In this document: positions 18,001-25,261 of the stretch, piece by piece | How positions within the stretch are numbered: the stretch's first letter is position 1 | Layout: the number at the start of each line of letters is the position of its first letter | Assembly: GCA_964583335.1 (NCBI GenBank) | Contig: CAZOVG010000003.1 | Span: forward strand, 186,001-250,000 | Length of the DNA: 64,000 bases | Reading direction: 5' to 3' | Source of the DNA: JAGNKE01 sp964583335 | GTDB taxonomy: Bacteria; Pseudomonadota; Alphaproteobacteria; Micavibrionales; Micavibrionaceae | Program-made: the position numbers and the translations under genes | The notes under the pieces: model-generated | Told to the model about the DNA's origin: nothing | The model's input: the letters and a program-made list of their open reading frames with translations, nothing else | Databases searched by the model: none

Positions 18001-18298
18001 ACAAAAGGGTCGCGCCGTCCTTGTTCAGAATTTTTCCGCCCTTAAGAACCAGATGGATCGCGTCCTTGAAATCCGGCCAATACAGAAACACCTGCTCCAT
18101 CGTGGCGTGATTGCCCGTGTCCGGGTCGTAAAGCGTGCTCTCGATATACGCCCGGGCGAACCCGATCTCCAGCGGGCTTGAGGCGATCCGCACGAGCAAA
18201 ACCGCCGCCAACAGCACAAAGACCGTCAGGATGGACACAAAACCGAAAAGCGCCCAGCGAAACGCCCGCGCGGAAATTTTCAGGGATTGATGTAACAC
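15017..18298 (-). CDS. Very large AsmA-like (YhdP/DUF3971-type) envelope protein
   Basis: This 1093-residue protein has one N-terminal membrane helix (about 15-37) and then a long beta-rich body of repeated short strands, as in AsmA-family proteins that bridge the periplasm and carry phospholipids to the outer membrane. The C-terminal 250 residues (LKAFNVYNGMKGGTMTVSG, LSLSGLMEVLQNDGLAFTRLEAKF, GSGSLFAATYSIKGKMADP) match the AsmA-like C-terminal/DUF3971 region of YhdP-type members. A Pro/Ala-rich, charged spacer interrupts the body at about 425-470. It is transcribed alone and faces bcp across a 142-base spacer. Assignment to the superfamily is firm; lipid transport is known for relatives and inferred here. 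Confidence 0.85.
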   Translation of the reverse strand: MLHQSLKISARAFRWALFGFVSILTVFVLLAAVLLVRIASSPLEIGFARAYIESTLYDPDTGNHATMEQVFLYWPDFKDAIHLVLKGGKILNKDGATLLSVNEVSLTLSKTGLAGGRVMPKTIIVRQPQLRITRHADGKVDIGFGGGGEVGPEPAGQKEEIARILEALSQPDKNVRTGHPLSRLRLLKIEGARLMVEDHIIGLSWFLPDFDAALRRTSEGLKADMTIDLPDVRGKPSRFGLLLNYDRAQKDFDVLVDILNLDAMVLAGKLPSLDVLRDQDLVVNAVLHTSFGQDFQPKHVILKAYSEAGILYHPEVTRKPLPYKGLSLGAVYVNSTGKFELRDTYVTLNGVTIKAQADLVNNQFQSITGPLSIRVDHVEHAQLDPLWPEFLRGDNSELWILQRMSKGTFRDVWATAELRATKQGAAPPPDAVQPPAPGEAPPEALPVQDDVQPPAPSGLAEGEEESAPGWAFDVDNVQAGYAFENLSVDYRAPLFPVTNSKGTGHFDLKTDILGVKVESGKLGALDLLGGEIVLGEVVAEGKGSADISVKLKGGLRDAFAYLSEDPINLQKNKKIDLKQVKGEADLDVRMIFDTSKPVMMDEMDVRATGTLKDIVIPDVLRTLDLSGGPFALTLEDKKVALKGKGQLHSRDIDLNWEEFMVSKGKPYKSKVTAKIAADPNLRQELGIVLDTFLEGSVPLEITYTTHSDGKAVADVNADAKGARFFIDPFDYEKPVGEEGSARFKAHFKDEQITEITGLTAKTARFTLDESQLTFKGKGAETYLSGGKTKRFQLDETDAGLDFTMDEKGQVKILFDGAFLDMRPFMDAEPPKAEGYTDPPSVVSVSAKTLRTSDKQTVSDGKLYIDIDAEGRFNQFEMDAKVGKGDIYLRFKPDREGKKKFFLEATDAGATLKAFNVYNGMKGGTMTVSGEPVKGVYDRNFSGTVEIRDFTANDAPSLTKLFSILSLSGLMEVLQNDGLAFTRLEAKFNWVYRREGALLVLKDGRTSGNTLGLTFDGEFDNARQTLDVSGTLIPLSGINKVIGKIPLVGDIITGGSGSLFAATYSIKGKMADPVISANPLSVLAPGLLRRILFE

Positions 18299-18347
18299 CG
18301 TGCCCCCAGAACACGAAAATTAACACAGTTAATTAGTTTTACAGGAC

Positions 18348-18411
18348 GGCCAAAGCTTTGGCCATGCCGAACTGCTTAAAAACCCCAGCTTCGGCAAGCG
18401 CCTGTAAAGGC
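18348..18411 (+). other. Three consecutive hairpins in the bcp leader
   Basis: A 16-base perfect palindrome GGCCAAAGCTTTGGCC occupies 18348-18363. It is followed by TGCCGAA (18365-18371) pairing with TTCGGCA (18390-18396), extended by CTG/CAG, and then by GCCT-gtaa-AGGC (18400-18411). The segment ends 29 bases before the bcp ATG. None has a U-tract. They could be an operator for the divergent pair or a structured 5' leader. Confidence 0.5.
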
Positions 18412-18440
18412 CTATTCGCATAAACTGTAAGGAAAAGAAC

Positions 18441-18917
18441 ATGAGCAAGGAAAAAATCGAAATCGGCAAACCCGCCCCGGACTTCACCCTGCCCGCCGAT
18501 GGCGGCGCGGACTTCAGCCTTTCGAAAAATAAAGGAAAAAATATCCTGCTGTTCTTCTATCCCAAGGACGACACGCCCGGCTGCACCGCCGAGGCCTGCG
18601 GCTTCAACGACGCGCTACCCGATTTTTCAAAACTGAACGTGTCGGTCTACGGAATCTCGAAATGCAGCCTGAAAAAACATAAAAAATTCCGCGAGAAATA
18701 CGGCCTCGCCTTCCCCCTCCTCTCCGACGAGGAAAGCGACGTCTGCGAACGCTACGGCGTCTGGGCCGAAAAAAGCATGTACGGCAAGAAATACATGGGC
18801 ATCGAGCGCAGCACCTTCCTGATCGACGAAAAGGGCGTCGTCCGCGCCATCTGGCGCAACGTCAAGGTCCCCGGCCATGTCGATGATGTACGCAAGGAAT
18901 TAGCTAATAAAGTTTAG
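18441..18917 (+). CDS. bcp: Thioredoxin-dependent peroxiredoxin (Bcp)
   Basis: Bcp reduces hydrogen and organic peroxides, using thioredoxin as reductant. The peroxidatic Cys48 lies in DDTPGCTAEAC and Cys53 of the same motif is the likely resolving residue, as in atypical 2-Cys Bcp proteins. The family's PLLSDEESDVCERYGVW and GIERSTFLID stretches follow. In place of the usual GIS-R/P-D-S segment it reads GISKCSLKKH, an extra cysteine (about residue 74). Length (158 aa) is normal. A good AAGGAAAAG site precedes the ATG. It is divergent from the AsmA-like gene and has an unusual hairpin-rich leader. Confidence 0.93.
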   Translation: MSKEKIEIGKPAPDFTLPADGGADFSLSKNKGKNILLFFYPKDDTPGCTAEACGFNDALPDFSKLNVSVYGISKCSLKKHKKFREKYGLAFPLLSDEESDVCERYGVWAEKSMYGKKYMGIERSTFLIDEKGVVRAIWRNVKVPGHVDDVRKELANKV

Positions 18918-18930
18918 AAAACGCCTGAAG

Positions 18931-19308
18931 CTAACATTGTATTCCACTTCTTTTGGCACTGTAATAAACAAGGCCAAAAATCATGGTAAACATAATGGCC
19001 ATTGCCAAAGTTGAGGCATTAAACTCCCCCTTTAGAAGGTAAGGAGCCAAGAACGAAAACCACATTATAGTCATGAATAGAAACCATATCATAACACCAG
19101 TAGGCGGCATCCTAGATTTGCGATGGCCGATACCGTAAATCTTTTTTGAACGTTCCATAGATTCTTCATACTCCCGTACATAAACGGAACATCCCTCTGA
19201 ACAAGCCAACCCCTCTTTCATGTCTTGCGCACACTGCCCACAAACAGCCTTAAAGCAATGTTTGCATAATCCTATTGCAGAAACATCTCTGTGGCTAAAG
19301 CAGTGCAT
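18931..19308 (-). CDS. Unknown membrane protein with N-terminal B-box-like zinc cluster
   Basis: The first 50 residues hold a Cys/His cluster (HCFSHRD, GLCKHCFKAVCGQCA, GLACSEGC), which looks like a B-box/zinc-ribbon fold as seen in some bacterial membrane proteins. A charged linker (about 45-68) follows, then two membrane helices at about 69-90 and 98-116, and a short basic end with a final Cys. At 125 residues this is a small two-helix inner-membrane protein with a cytosolic zinc domain. The gene is AT-richer than its neighbours and converges on bcp. Function unknown. Confidence 0.6.
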   Translation of the reverse strand: MHCFSHRDVSAIGLCKHCFKAVCGQCAQDMKEGLACSEGCSVYVREYEESMERSKKIYGIGHRKSRMPPTGVMIWFLFMTIMWFSFLAPYLLKGEFNASTLAMAIMFTMIFGLVYYSAKRSGIQC

Positions 19309-19534
19309 GGTTTTCTGTCCTGTCGGTAAACATCTTTACTCTTGGAGACACACTATAACATTGTTAAGAAGCAAACAGCCAAAAATCAAATAAAACAAAC
19401 ATCAAATCACAAAAACCACATAAATTTCTTGTGATTTCCCAACTCTTTAAGCTATCCTGACAGCACGTTGCACGACCAATGCGGCGCCTTTGGCGTATGC
19501 GTTAAAAAAAACAACAAGCGGCGGAAACAGGGGT

Positions 19535-21595
19535 ATGGATAAGACGCTCTCACCACAGCAGCAATATGCGGGCTTCATCGCCCGGGCGCAGCCGTGGCAT
19601 CAGGGCCACCAGAACGTCCTCGCCGAAATGGTCGCCGAAAACGTCCAGCCCGTGATCTTCCTCGGCTCCTGCAACGCCGACCGCAACGCCGAAAAGAACC
19701 CCTTCACCTTCGCCGAACGCGTGCAGATCATCGAAAAGGCCTGCGAACAGCTCCGCTATGCCGACGGACGCACCGTAAAGCCGATCTTCGTCCCCGTTTA
19801 CGACCACGAACGCACCGCCGAAGAAAAACCCTTTTTCGAGGGCGGCGAAAAGCGCGTGCCCCTTAATTCCGCATGGTTCGCAGAGTTCGTAGACTTCTTT
19901 AAGGAGTCCGGTATTCGCCCCGACCAGTTCACGCTCTTTTATTCCGCGAAGGATCAAGACACCAAAAACTATGTCTTCGAGCCGTTCTACGATGTGGGCG
20001 GCACGAAATTCTCCTTCCCCGGCCTCACCGATAAAACCGTGTTCGCAGACGAAGACCTCTCCCTCGCCTTCAAGCTTTACGGCGCGAAACGCCGGGAGAT
20101 GCCCGTGACGGCGGAAAACGCCACCGATATCCGCGTCGACTTCACCGCGAACAAAGCCCTGCTCGTCCCCGGCACGGCGGACGTGATCGACGGAATTTTA
20201 AAAACGGAACGTGCGAAAAACGCCGCCTATGACGGACAGGACATCAGCGACGAAGCCTTCGCCGCAGACCCGCTGCAGGTGTTGAGGCACGAACGCCGAA
20301 CCCGCGACATCCATCTGCAAAAACAACCCGCCGACCCCGGCTTCCATAAAAACGTACTGCTCGTCGGCGGAGCGGGATCGCTGGGTCTGGCCGTCATCGA
20401 AAGCATGCTGCAAAACGGGCACGATCTCGTGCTGAACCACCACGCCGCGAACGTCGAAAAATTCAAACAGGACGTCGAGCAGATCGCGGCGCGTTACCCC
20501 GGCCGCACCGTAAGCTTCGAAGAGTGCGACCTGCGCGAACCCAAGACATGGACGCCCGAATTCTGGCGGGGCACCTATGAAAGGAACAAGATCGACGCCG
20601 TGTTCAACATGGCGGGCATCATCGAGGAAAAACCCTCCATCGGCCTGACCTTTGAAAACGTTAATTACCGCCCCGTCAAAGCCATGGCCCAGGCCGCCGT
20701 TGACTCCGGCATCGACCGCATGGTCTACGTCTCAACCATCACCGCCGGAAACCCCGACGCCGAAACCAACGCCCGCTCGGAGACCGAGCCGCTGACCTAC
20801 GCCGGGTCCAAGCGCAAGGCCGAAATGGCGCTGGAGGAATTTTCCGGCAAGCTGAACTGGATCAGCGTCCGCCCGATCACGGTCTTCAACCCCGACACGC
20901 CCGACTGGGGCCGCCCGATGACCTTCCCCCATCTGGCCAACCTCGCCTTTATGCCCATCCTCGGCTCGGGCCAGCAAAAGCTCCAGCCGCTCTATATCGG
21001 CGACCTCGCCAAGGCCGCTCGCCTGATCGAAAGCCCGCTTGAGGGCGGCCATATCTTCGAGGCCGTAGGCCCGGAGCAAGTCACCCTGCAAAAGGCCATG
21101 ACCCTGCTGCGCCGCCCGACCGACGCCTTCGCCGCCGTCAACGTCCCCTATGACGTGGCCGAATTTCTGGCGCAGAATTACCCCTTCGGCGGGATCAATC
21201 CGTCATTTGTGAAGGTCATGAAACAACGCGAATCCTTCGAGGCCGCGATCCCCAGCGACGACTGGGCACGCGCGATCGGAGAGGAAGGCCACCTGACATC
21301 TCTGGAAGACATCTACGCCGCGCCCGAACGCGACCTGCAATTCTCCGAGCCGCCCATCGTCGAATATGGCGGCATCATCGCCAAAAACCCGCAGCCGCTC
21401 TATCAGTTCCTCGCCCGCAAGATGGGACAAAACCCTCTGGTCGAGCGCTTCCGCGACGCCTTCGATGCGTTCCGCGAGAATGTCGGCTCCCGCGAGGCGC
21501 GCGAGCGCGTAAAAACCACGGCCTTTGAAATCCTTCAAGCCATGCGCGACGCGCTCGGCAACGACAACGACCAAACGCCCAAACCCGCAACCTGA
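19535..21595 (+). CDS. Fusion of NadM-type NMN adenylyltransferase and extended SDR (NAD-dependent epimerase-like)
   Basis: Two domains are visible in about 686 residues. The N-terminal domain (about 10-250) is a nucleotidyltransferase: RAQPWHQGH with the HxGH motif, VIFLGSCNADR and NPFTFAERVQII, the signature of NadM-like enzymes that join NMN and ATP to NAD. The second domain (from about 275) is a Rossmann-fold SDR: LLVGGAGSLGLAVIESM, NMAGI, VYVSTITA and the YAGSK catalytic pair. The last 150 residues are unassigned, mostly helical and charged. The ATG at 19535 follows CAGGGGT; a TTG 15 codons upstream also fits. Two small genes follow closely, probably in one operon. Each domain call is firm; the combined function is unknown. 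Confidence 0.82.
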   Translation: MDKTLSPQQQYAGFIARAQPWHQGHQNVLAEMVAENVQPVIFLGSCNADRNAEKNPFTFAERVQIIEKACEQLRYADGRTVKPIFVPVYDHERTAEEKPFFEGGEKRVPLNSAWFAEFVDFFKESGIRPDQFTLFYSAKDQDTKNYVFEPFYDVGGTKFSFPGLTDKTVFADEDLSLAFKLYGAKRREMPVTAENATDIRVDFTANKALLVPGTADVIDGILKTERAKNAAYDGQDISDEAFAADPLQVLRHERRTRDIHLQKQPADPGFHKNVLLVGGAGSLGLAVIESMLQNGHDLVLNHHAANVEKFKQDVEQIAARYPGRTVSFEECDLREPKTWTPEFWRGTYERNKIDAVFNMAGIIEEKPSIGLTFENVNYRPVKAMAQAAVDSGIDRMVYVSTITAGNPDAETNARSETEPLTYAGSKRKAEMALEEFSGKLNWISVRPITVFNPDTPDWGRPMTFPHLANLAFMPILGSGQQKLQPLYIGDLAKAARLIESPLEGGHIFEAVGPEQVTLQKAMTLLRRPTDAFAAVNVPYDVAEFLAQNYPFGGINPSFVKVMKQRESFEAAIPSDDWARAIGEEGHLTSLEDIYAAPERDLQFSEPPIVEYGGIIAKNPQPLYQFLARKMGQNPLVERFRDAFDAFRENVGSREARERVKTTAFEILQAMRDALGNDNDQTPKPAT

Positions 21596-21612
21596 TCCTC
21601 CCCGGTTGGCCC

Positions 21613-21873
21613 ATGCACCTGACCGAAAAAGCCGTTACGGAAAATTTCGATCTTCTCTTTTATCTGGAGGGCCACAACGCGGCGGGCGAAGCGATCTGGT
21701 GCTACGTCACCGTCGCGCCGGACGAAGTGGAAACCTTCCTCGAACAATCCGCGCGGCCCGGCTTCCGTCCCGGCCAATACGCCGCCATCGTCGCCTCCGG
21801 CACAGGCGAACCCACGGACGACGACAAAGACCGCCTGGAGGACGAACTCGGCCTCGAACGCGGGGTTTTATGA
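21613..21873 (+). CDS. Small hypothetical protein, 86 aa
   Basis: This protein was not recognised. It is acidic and soluble, with a beta-rich first half (FDLLFYLEGHNAAGEAIWCYVTV) and a C-terminal acidic helix (TDDDKDRLEDELGLE). It starts 17 bases after the NMNAT-SDR fusion and the next gene begins 10 bases after it, so it is almost certainly part of a three-gene transcript. No motif suggests a function. Confidence 0.6.
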   Translation: MHLTEKAVTENFDLLFYLEGHNAAGEAIWCYVTVAPDEVETFLEQSARPGFRPGQYAAIVASGTGEPTDDDKDRLEDELGLERGVL

Positions 21874-21883
21874 GAATATCGGC

Positions 21884-22294
21884 ATGAACATCCACAACGA
21901 CAAAACGCTCTACCTCATGATCGCTGCGGCATACGCGATCTTTCTCACGCTGCTTTTCATCGTGTTCTCAGCCGAGCAAGGCTGGGCGGCCGGAATCTTC
22001 GCTGTGCTTCTTGCGGTGACGGTTCCTCTGTTTTGCTGGGCGTCTGCGACGCTCTACAAATGGATGGTTCTGGAACGGAATTTTAAAAACCCCCTGTCCA
22101 ACGCTTCGGGAACATTTGTCAACTCTATGCTTTGGAACATGCTTTTTGGGATTCTTCTGCTTTTTGCGACGGCTGCGGCTTACATAACGTGGCAGCATTT
22201 AAAGGCGGCCTTTCCGGCCACGGAAATCGTGAAATCGCCCGTCTCAGTGATCCCGACCCCCGATCATTTTCCAAAACCGGCGGGGAAAGACTAA
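21884..22294 (+). CDS. Unknown small membrane protein, 136 aa
   Basis: Three hydrophobic helices are visible at about 9-27, 33-53 and 80-102 (MLWNMLFGILLLFATAAAY), with a short polar N-terminus and a Pro-rich, polar C-terminal tail of about 30 residues. No family is recognised. It lies ten bases after the preceding 86-residue gene in the fusion-gene operon, and its stop overlaps that of the convergent pcm gene by four bases. Confidence 0.58.
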   Translation: MNIHNDKTLYLMIAAAYAIFLTLLFIVFSAEQGWAAGIFAVLLAVTVPLFCWASATLYKWMVLERNFKNPLSNASGTFVNSMLWNMLFGILLLFATAAAYITWQHLKAAFPATEIVKSPVSVIPTPDHFPKPAGKD

Positions 22295-23028
22295 TCCGCC
22301 ACCTTCGGCCCCAGAAACGGCACGAACCGGACGGGAATGGTCGTGGTCTCCGTTACGCTTCCATCGTCAGTCTTCTCGATCACGCGCAACTCCTGCGTCT
22401 GCCCCTCCGGCCCCACCGGAATAACGATGCGCCCGCCGGGCTTGAGTTGGTCGATGAGCGGCTGGGGCACATGGTCAATCCCCGCCGTGACCAGAATAGC
22501 GTCGAACGGCGCATGCTCCGGCCATCCCTGATACCCGTCCCCGATCCGCACATGCACATTGCCGTAGCCCAGCGCCGCGAGCCGCGCCTTGGCCTCCAGC
22601 CCCAGCGCCTCAACATATTCCACCGTATAGACAGCCCTGACGATTTCCCCCAGCACAGCGGCCTGATAGCCCGAGCCCGTGCCGACCTCGAAGACGACAT
22701 CCTCAGGCCCGACGGCGGCCAGCTCGGTCATCAGCGCCACGATATAGGGCTGGGAGATCGTCTGCCCGTGACCGATCGCCGCCGCCCCGTCATCATAAGC
22801 CCGCGCCTGCTGCGTCGGCGGCATGAAGCGATGGCGCGGCACCGCCCGCATGGCCTCCAGCACCAGCGGATCGCGGATTCCCCGCGCCTCGATCTGCGTC
22901 TCGACCATCTTTGCGCGGGCGCGGTCCATGAGCGGCTCCCTGATATCCGAACGGTTGAAATAAAAAAAAGATACCACAAGCGCCAGGCCCGCGAGACCGA
23001 AGACAATCAAAATCACCGCCTTGCTCAT
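22291..23028 (-). CDS. pcm: Membrane-anchored protein-L-isoaspartate O-methyltransferase
   Basis: Pcm methylates isoaspartyl residues in damaged proteins so they can revert to aspartate. The catalytic core is intact: MVETQIEARGIRDPLVLEAM, RHRFMP, SQPYIVALM, the SAM motif VFEVGTGSGYQAAVL, and the C-terminal LKPGGRIVIPVG. Unlike standard cytosolic Pcm it has an N-terminal hydrophobic helix (about 4-22, AVILIVFGLAGLALVVSFFYF) before the core. The ATG at 23028 overlaps the stop of the upstream DUF4166 gene (ATGA), so the two are coupled. A frame stays open upstream, but that stretch is the shadow of the DUF4166 gene. Confidence 0.88.
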   Translation of the reverse strand: MSKAVILIVFGLAGLALVVSFFYFNRSDIREPLMDRARAKMVETQIEARGIRDPLVLEAMRAVPRHRFMPPTQQARAYDDGAAAIGHGQTISQPYIVALMTELAAVGPEDVVFEVGTGSGYQAAVLGEIVRAVYTVEYVEALGLEAKARLAALGYGNVHVRIGDGYQGWPEHAPFDAILVTAGIDHVPQPLIDQLKPGGRIVIPVGPEGQTQELRVIEKTDDGSVTETTTIPVRFVPFLGPKVAD

Positions 23029-23702
23029 GCCGCCCGCGCCTGAAAGACGCCCTCCTGAAAAAACGTCTCGCCCAGCTGCGCATGAACCATCGACAGGCGG
23101 AAGACGAAATCGCCGCCGCCTAGATCCTCGTGCGCGACATGCGTCTCGCCGGGCGCAAGCCAGCGCGGCAGCCGTACCCGCAGCGGCCCGGCCTGCCAGA
23201 AGAAATAACGGCTGCGGAAATGCAGCGCCGCGTTTTCCTCCGAAACGTCCAGTACCATCCCGAACCCGCCGCCGACGCATTCCAGCATCTCGCCGGACTG
23301 CGACTCCTTCTTGACCGAAACCACGACAAACGGCTTGCGCCCCTCGTAATAATAGGTCCGCTCCCAGTAAACGCCGCGCTTGCCGCGCTTTTTGGTCAAT
23401 TCCACATCCATAGGCACGTCCGACCCGGCATAAGGCGTAAGCGGGTTGCCGATGATCCGCGTCAGCTGCGCGAACAGCCAGCCCATCTTTGATCGCCGCA
23501 CCGTGTGCATCCGCCCGGAATAGGCAACGACTTCCCCCTCCTTCGGATCGGCAGAAAAACGTGCGCGGATATTGGGGTTAAGCCGCGCCCAAGCGTCTTC
23601 CCCCAACTGATTGCGGATCGTGCTGTAAGGGATATCGGCCTGAGCGTCAACGCGAACGGGCGCAGAAAATAGTCTCCCCTCGTCGCGTCCGGTTTTGAAC
23701 AT
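23025..23702 (-). CDS. DUF4166 domain protein
   Basis: The 225-residue product matches the DUF4166 pattern: a beta-rich opening with GRMHTVRRSKMGWLFAQLTRIIG and PYAGSDVPMDVEL, then WERTYYYEG and a C-terminal FRLSMVHAQLGETFFQEGVF. DUF4166 is often found fused to, or next to, saccharopine-dehydrogenase-like proteins, and one of those lies 3 kb away here. Its biochemical role is not established. The ATG at 23702 is chosen; a TTG nine codons upstream is possible. It is coupled to pcm by a four-base overlap. Confidence 0.72.
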   Translation of the reverse strand: MFKTGRDEGRLFSAPVRVDAQADIPYSTIRNQLGEDAWARLNPNIRARFSADPKEGEVVAYSGRMHTVRRSKMGWLFAQLTRIIGNPLTPYAGSDVPMDVELTKKRGKRGVYWERTYYYEGRKPFVVVSVKKESQSGEMLECVGGGFGMVLDVSEENAALHFRSRYFFWQAGPLRVRLPRWLAPGETHVAHEDLGGGDFVFRLSMVHAQLGETFFQEGVFQARAA

Positions 23703-23787
23703 CGCCCGCCTTGCCTTTCTGCCGCGCAAGTGGTATCATCATTTAGCTAAATAGCTAAATATCATACAAAGGCAAAACCGTCAACCG

Positions 23788-24306
23788 ATGATCAGGTTAT
23801 ACAGACGAATAATAAGCAATGCTATTATCATGCTGTTAGCAACGGCAAACATGTCTGTTTTCATCGCTTACGCCGATACACCGCAATACGATCAGCAGTG
23901 GATTAATGAGCGGATTGCCAGAGCTGAAACTTTAAGCCGGAGAGAGATAAAAGCGATGAACGCCGAAGAATTTATAGGCGTGCTAAAAAAACATACTTTT
24001 GTTTGGATCGGCGAAGACGAGGATATAAAAGGCTTGTCTGTAAGCACCGAAATACCGGACTGGCCATCCAAAAATGATATTCCTTACCTTTTATCGCAAT
24101 TAGACAACAAGGAACGTAGCGCAAAAATAACGAGCCCTGTTTTTTCTACTATTCCAAAAGACGACACAACGGTAGGAGAGCAGGCTTTATATCTGTTGGC
24201 TGCCATAAAACAGGGTGAGTTTAGCTTCGGGGTTAGTAAAGAAGACAAAGAATCCCTCATCGCTTGGGCCAAGGAAGAAGCCAAAAAGCTGGAGGCCGTA
24301 AAATGA
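23788..24306 (+). CDS. Unknown secreted protein, 172 aa
   Basis: A hydrophobic N-terminal stretch (about 9-28) ends in AYADTPQY, which suggests a cleavable signal peptide and a periplasmic protein. The rest is polar and charged, with no recognised domain. Its base composition is poorer in G+C than most of the window. The last four bases overlap the ATG of the downstream ArsR-type regulator (ATGA), so both are translated from one message. The pair could be a signal protein with its autoregulator, but nothing in the sequence proves it. Confidence 0.62.
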   Translation: MIRLYRRIISNAIIMLLATANMSVFIAYADTPQYDQQWINERIARAETLSRREIKAMNAEEFIGVLKKHTFVWIGEDEDIKGLSVSTEIPDWPSKNDIPYLLSQLDNKERSAKITSPVFSTIPKDDTTVGEQALYLLAAIKQGEFSFGVSKEDKESLIAWAKEEAKKLEAVK

Positions 24307-24605
24307 TCGACAAAGTCTTCCAGGCCCTCTCCTCCGGCGTCCGCCGCGAAATCCTCGCCTATCTCTCCGAGGGCGGGCTGACGGCGGGCGAATTGGCGCG
24401 GCATTTCGACATCACCAAACCCTCCCTCTCCAAACATTTGAGCATCCTCGAAAACGCCGGGCTGGTCGTCAGCGAGAAAAAGGGCCAGTTCGTTCACTAC
24501 GCGCTGGCCAAACACAACCTGATCAACACGGTGAACAGCTACATGCAGCAGATCTGCCCCGTCAGCTACGCGATCAAAAAGGAATTGAAAAAGAAGAAAC
24601 GCTAA
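24303..24605 (+). CDS. ArsR-family transcriptional regulator (SdpR-like)
   Basis: A compact winged helix-turn-helix protein of 100 residues: MIDKVFQALSSGVRREILAYL, then LTAGELARHFDITKPSLSKHLSILENAGLVV, with the wing KGQFVHYAL. The Ser/Pro-Ser-Leu-Ser-Lys-His-Leu recognition helix is typical of ArsR/SdpR members. No ArsR-type metal-binding CVC motif is present; the single Cys is in QQICPVS. It overlaps the upstream secreted-protein gene by four bases, and its stop codon overlaps that of the convergent plsC gene. The likely role is autoregulation or sensing linked to the upstream gene. Confidence 0.85.
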   Translation: MIDKVFQALSSGVRREILAYLSEGGLTAGELARHFDITKPSLSKHLSILENAGLVVSEKKGQFVHYALAKHNLINTVNSYMQQICPVSYAIKKELKKKKR

Positions 24606-25258
24606 TCCCAGCCTTTCGGGGCCAACTCCACCTCAAGGTCCGACAGCGATTTCTCAAGCAAAGCGATGAACGCCGCCCGGTCACCGCCCCACGAAAGCGC
24701 CTCACCGACATTGACCTGACACACGAACGGCACCAGAAGCGCCTCCCCGCGCGGCAGGGATTTACCCAGCCCGTGCATGAAGACGGGCGTGACGCTGACA
24801 TCCGGCATCTGCTGCACGAGCTTGGCGACGCCATATTTAAGCGGCTGGCGCTTTTCCGGCTCGCCGCGCGTCCCTTCGGGGAACATCACCACCGTATACC
24901 CCTCCTCAATCGCCTGAATGACCGGAGCCAGCGGGTCCGTCCCCTCCGCCGCGTTGCGCTCGATGGGAATGACGCCGATCAGATTAAGCGAAAGCCACGT
25001 GCGAAAGGGCGTTTTGCAGAAGTAATCCTTCGCCGCCACCAGCTTCACCTTCGGAATATCGCGGAATTTGATCAGGCTCATCAGCACAAGCGCATCAAGG
25101 TGCGAATTGTGGTTCGCCGCGATGATCTGCCGGGGCTTGACGCTGAGCCGCTCAAGGTGCCGCACGCTTAAGCCCAGAAGGATCATCAGAACGGGCCGCA
25201 CGATCAGAACGTAAAAGAGCTGCCGGGGCAGATCGGACTTGGCTTTGGGTTCGCTCAT
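24602..25258 (-). CDS. Lysophospholipid acyltransferase (PlsC-like)
   Basis: This protein transfers an acyl group to the sn-2 position of lysophosphatidic acid or a related lipid. The family's NHxxxxD motif is NHNSHLD, and the second motif is FPEGTRGEPEKRQ. An N-terminal hydrophobic region anchors it in the inner membrane. At 218 residues it is of normal length. It is the last gene of a compact minus-strand unit (CDP-alcohol phosphatidyltransferase, CdsA, this gene) with a three-base gap to cdsA. The arrangement recalls the E. coli ynb phospholipid cluster. Confidence 0.9.
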   Translation of the reverse strand: MSEPKAKSDLPRQLFYVLIVRPVLMILLGLSVRHLERLSVKPRQIIAANHNSHLDALVLMSLIKFRDIPKVKLVAAKDYFCKTPFRTWLSLNLIGVIPIERNAAEGTDPLAPVIQAIEEGYTVVMFPEGTRGEPEKRQPLKYGVAKLVQQMPDVSVTPVFMHGLGKSLPRGEALLVPFVCQVNVGEALSWGGDRAAFIALLEKSLSDLEVELAPKGWD

Positions 25259-25261
25259 GCC

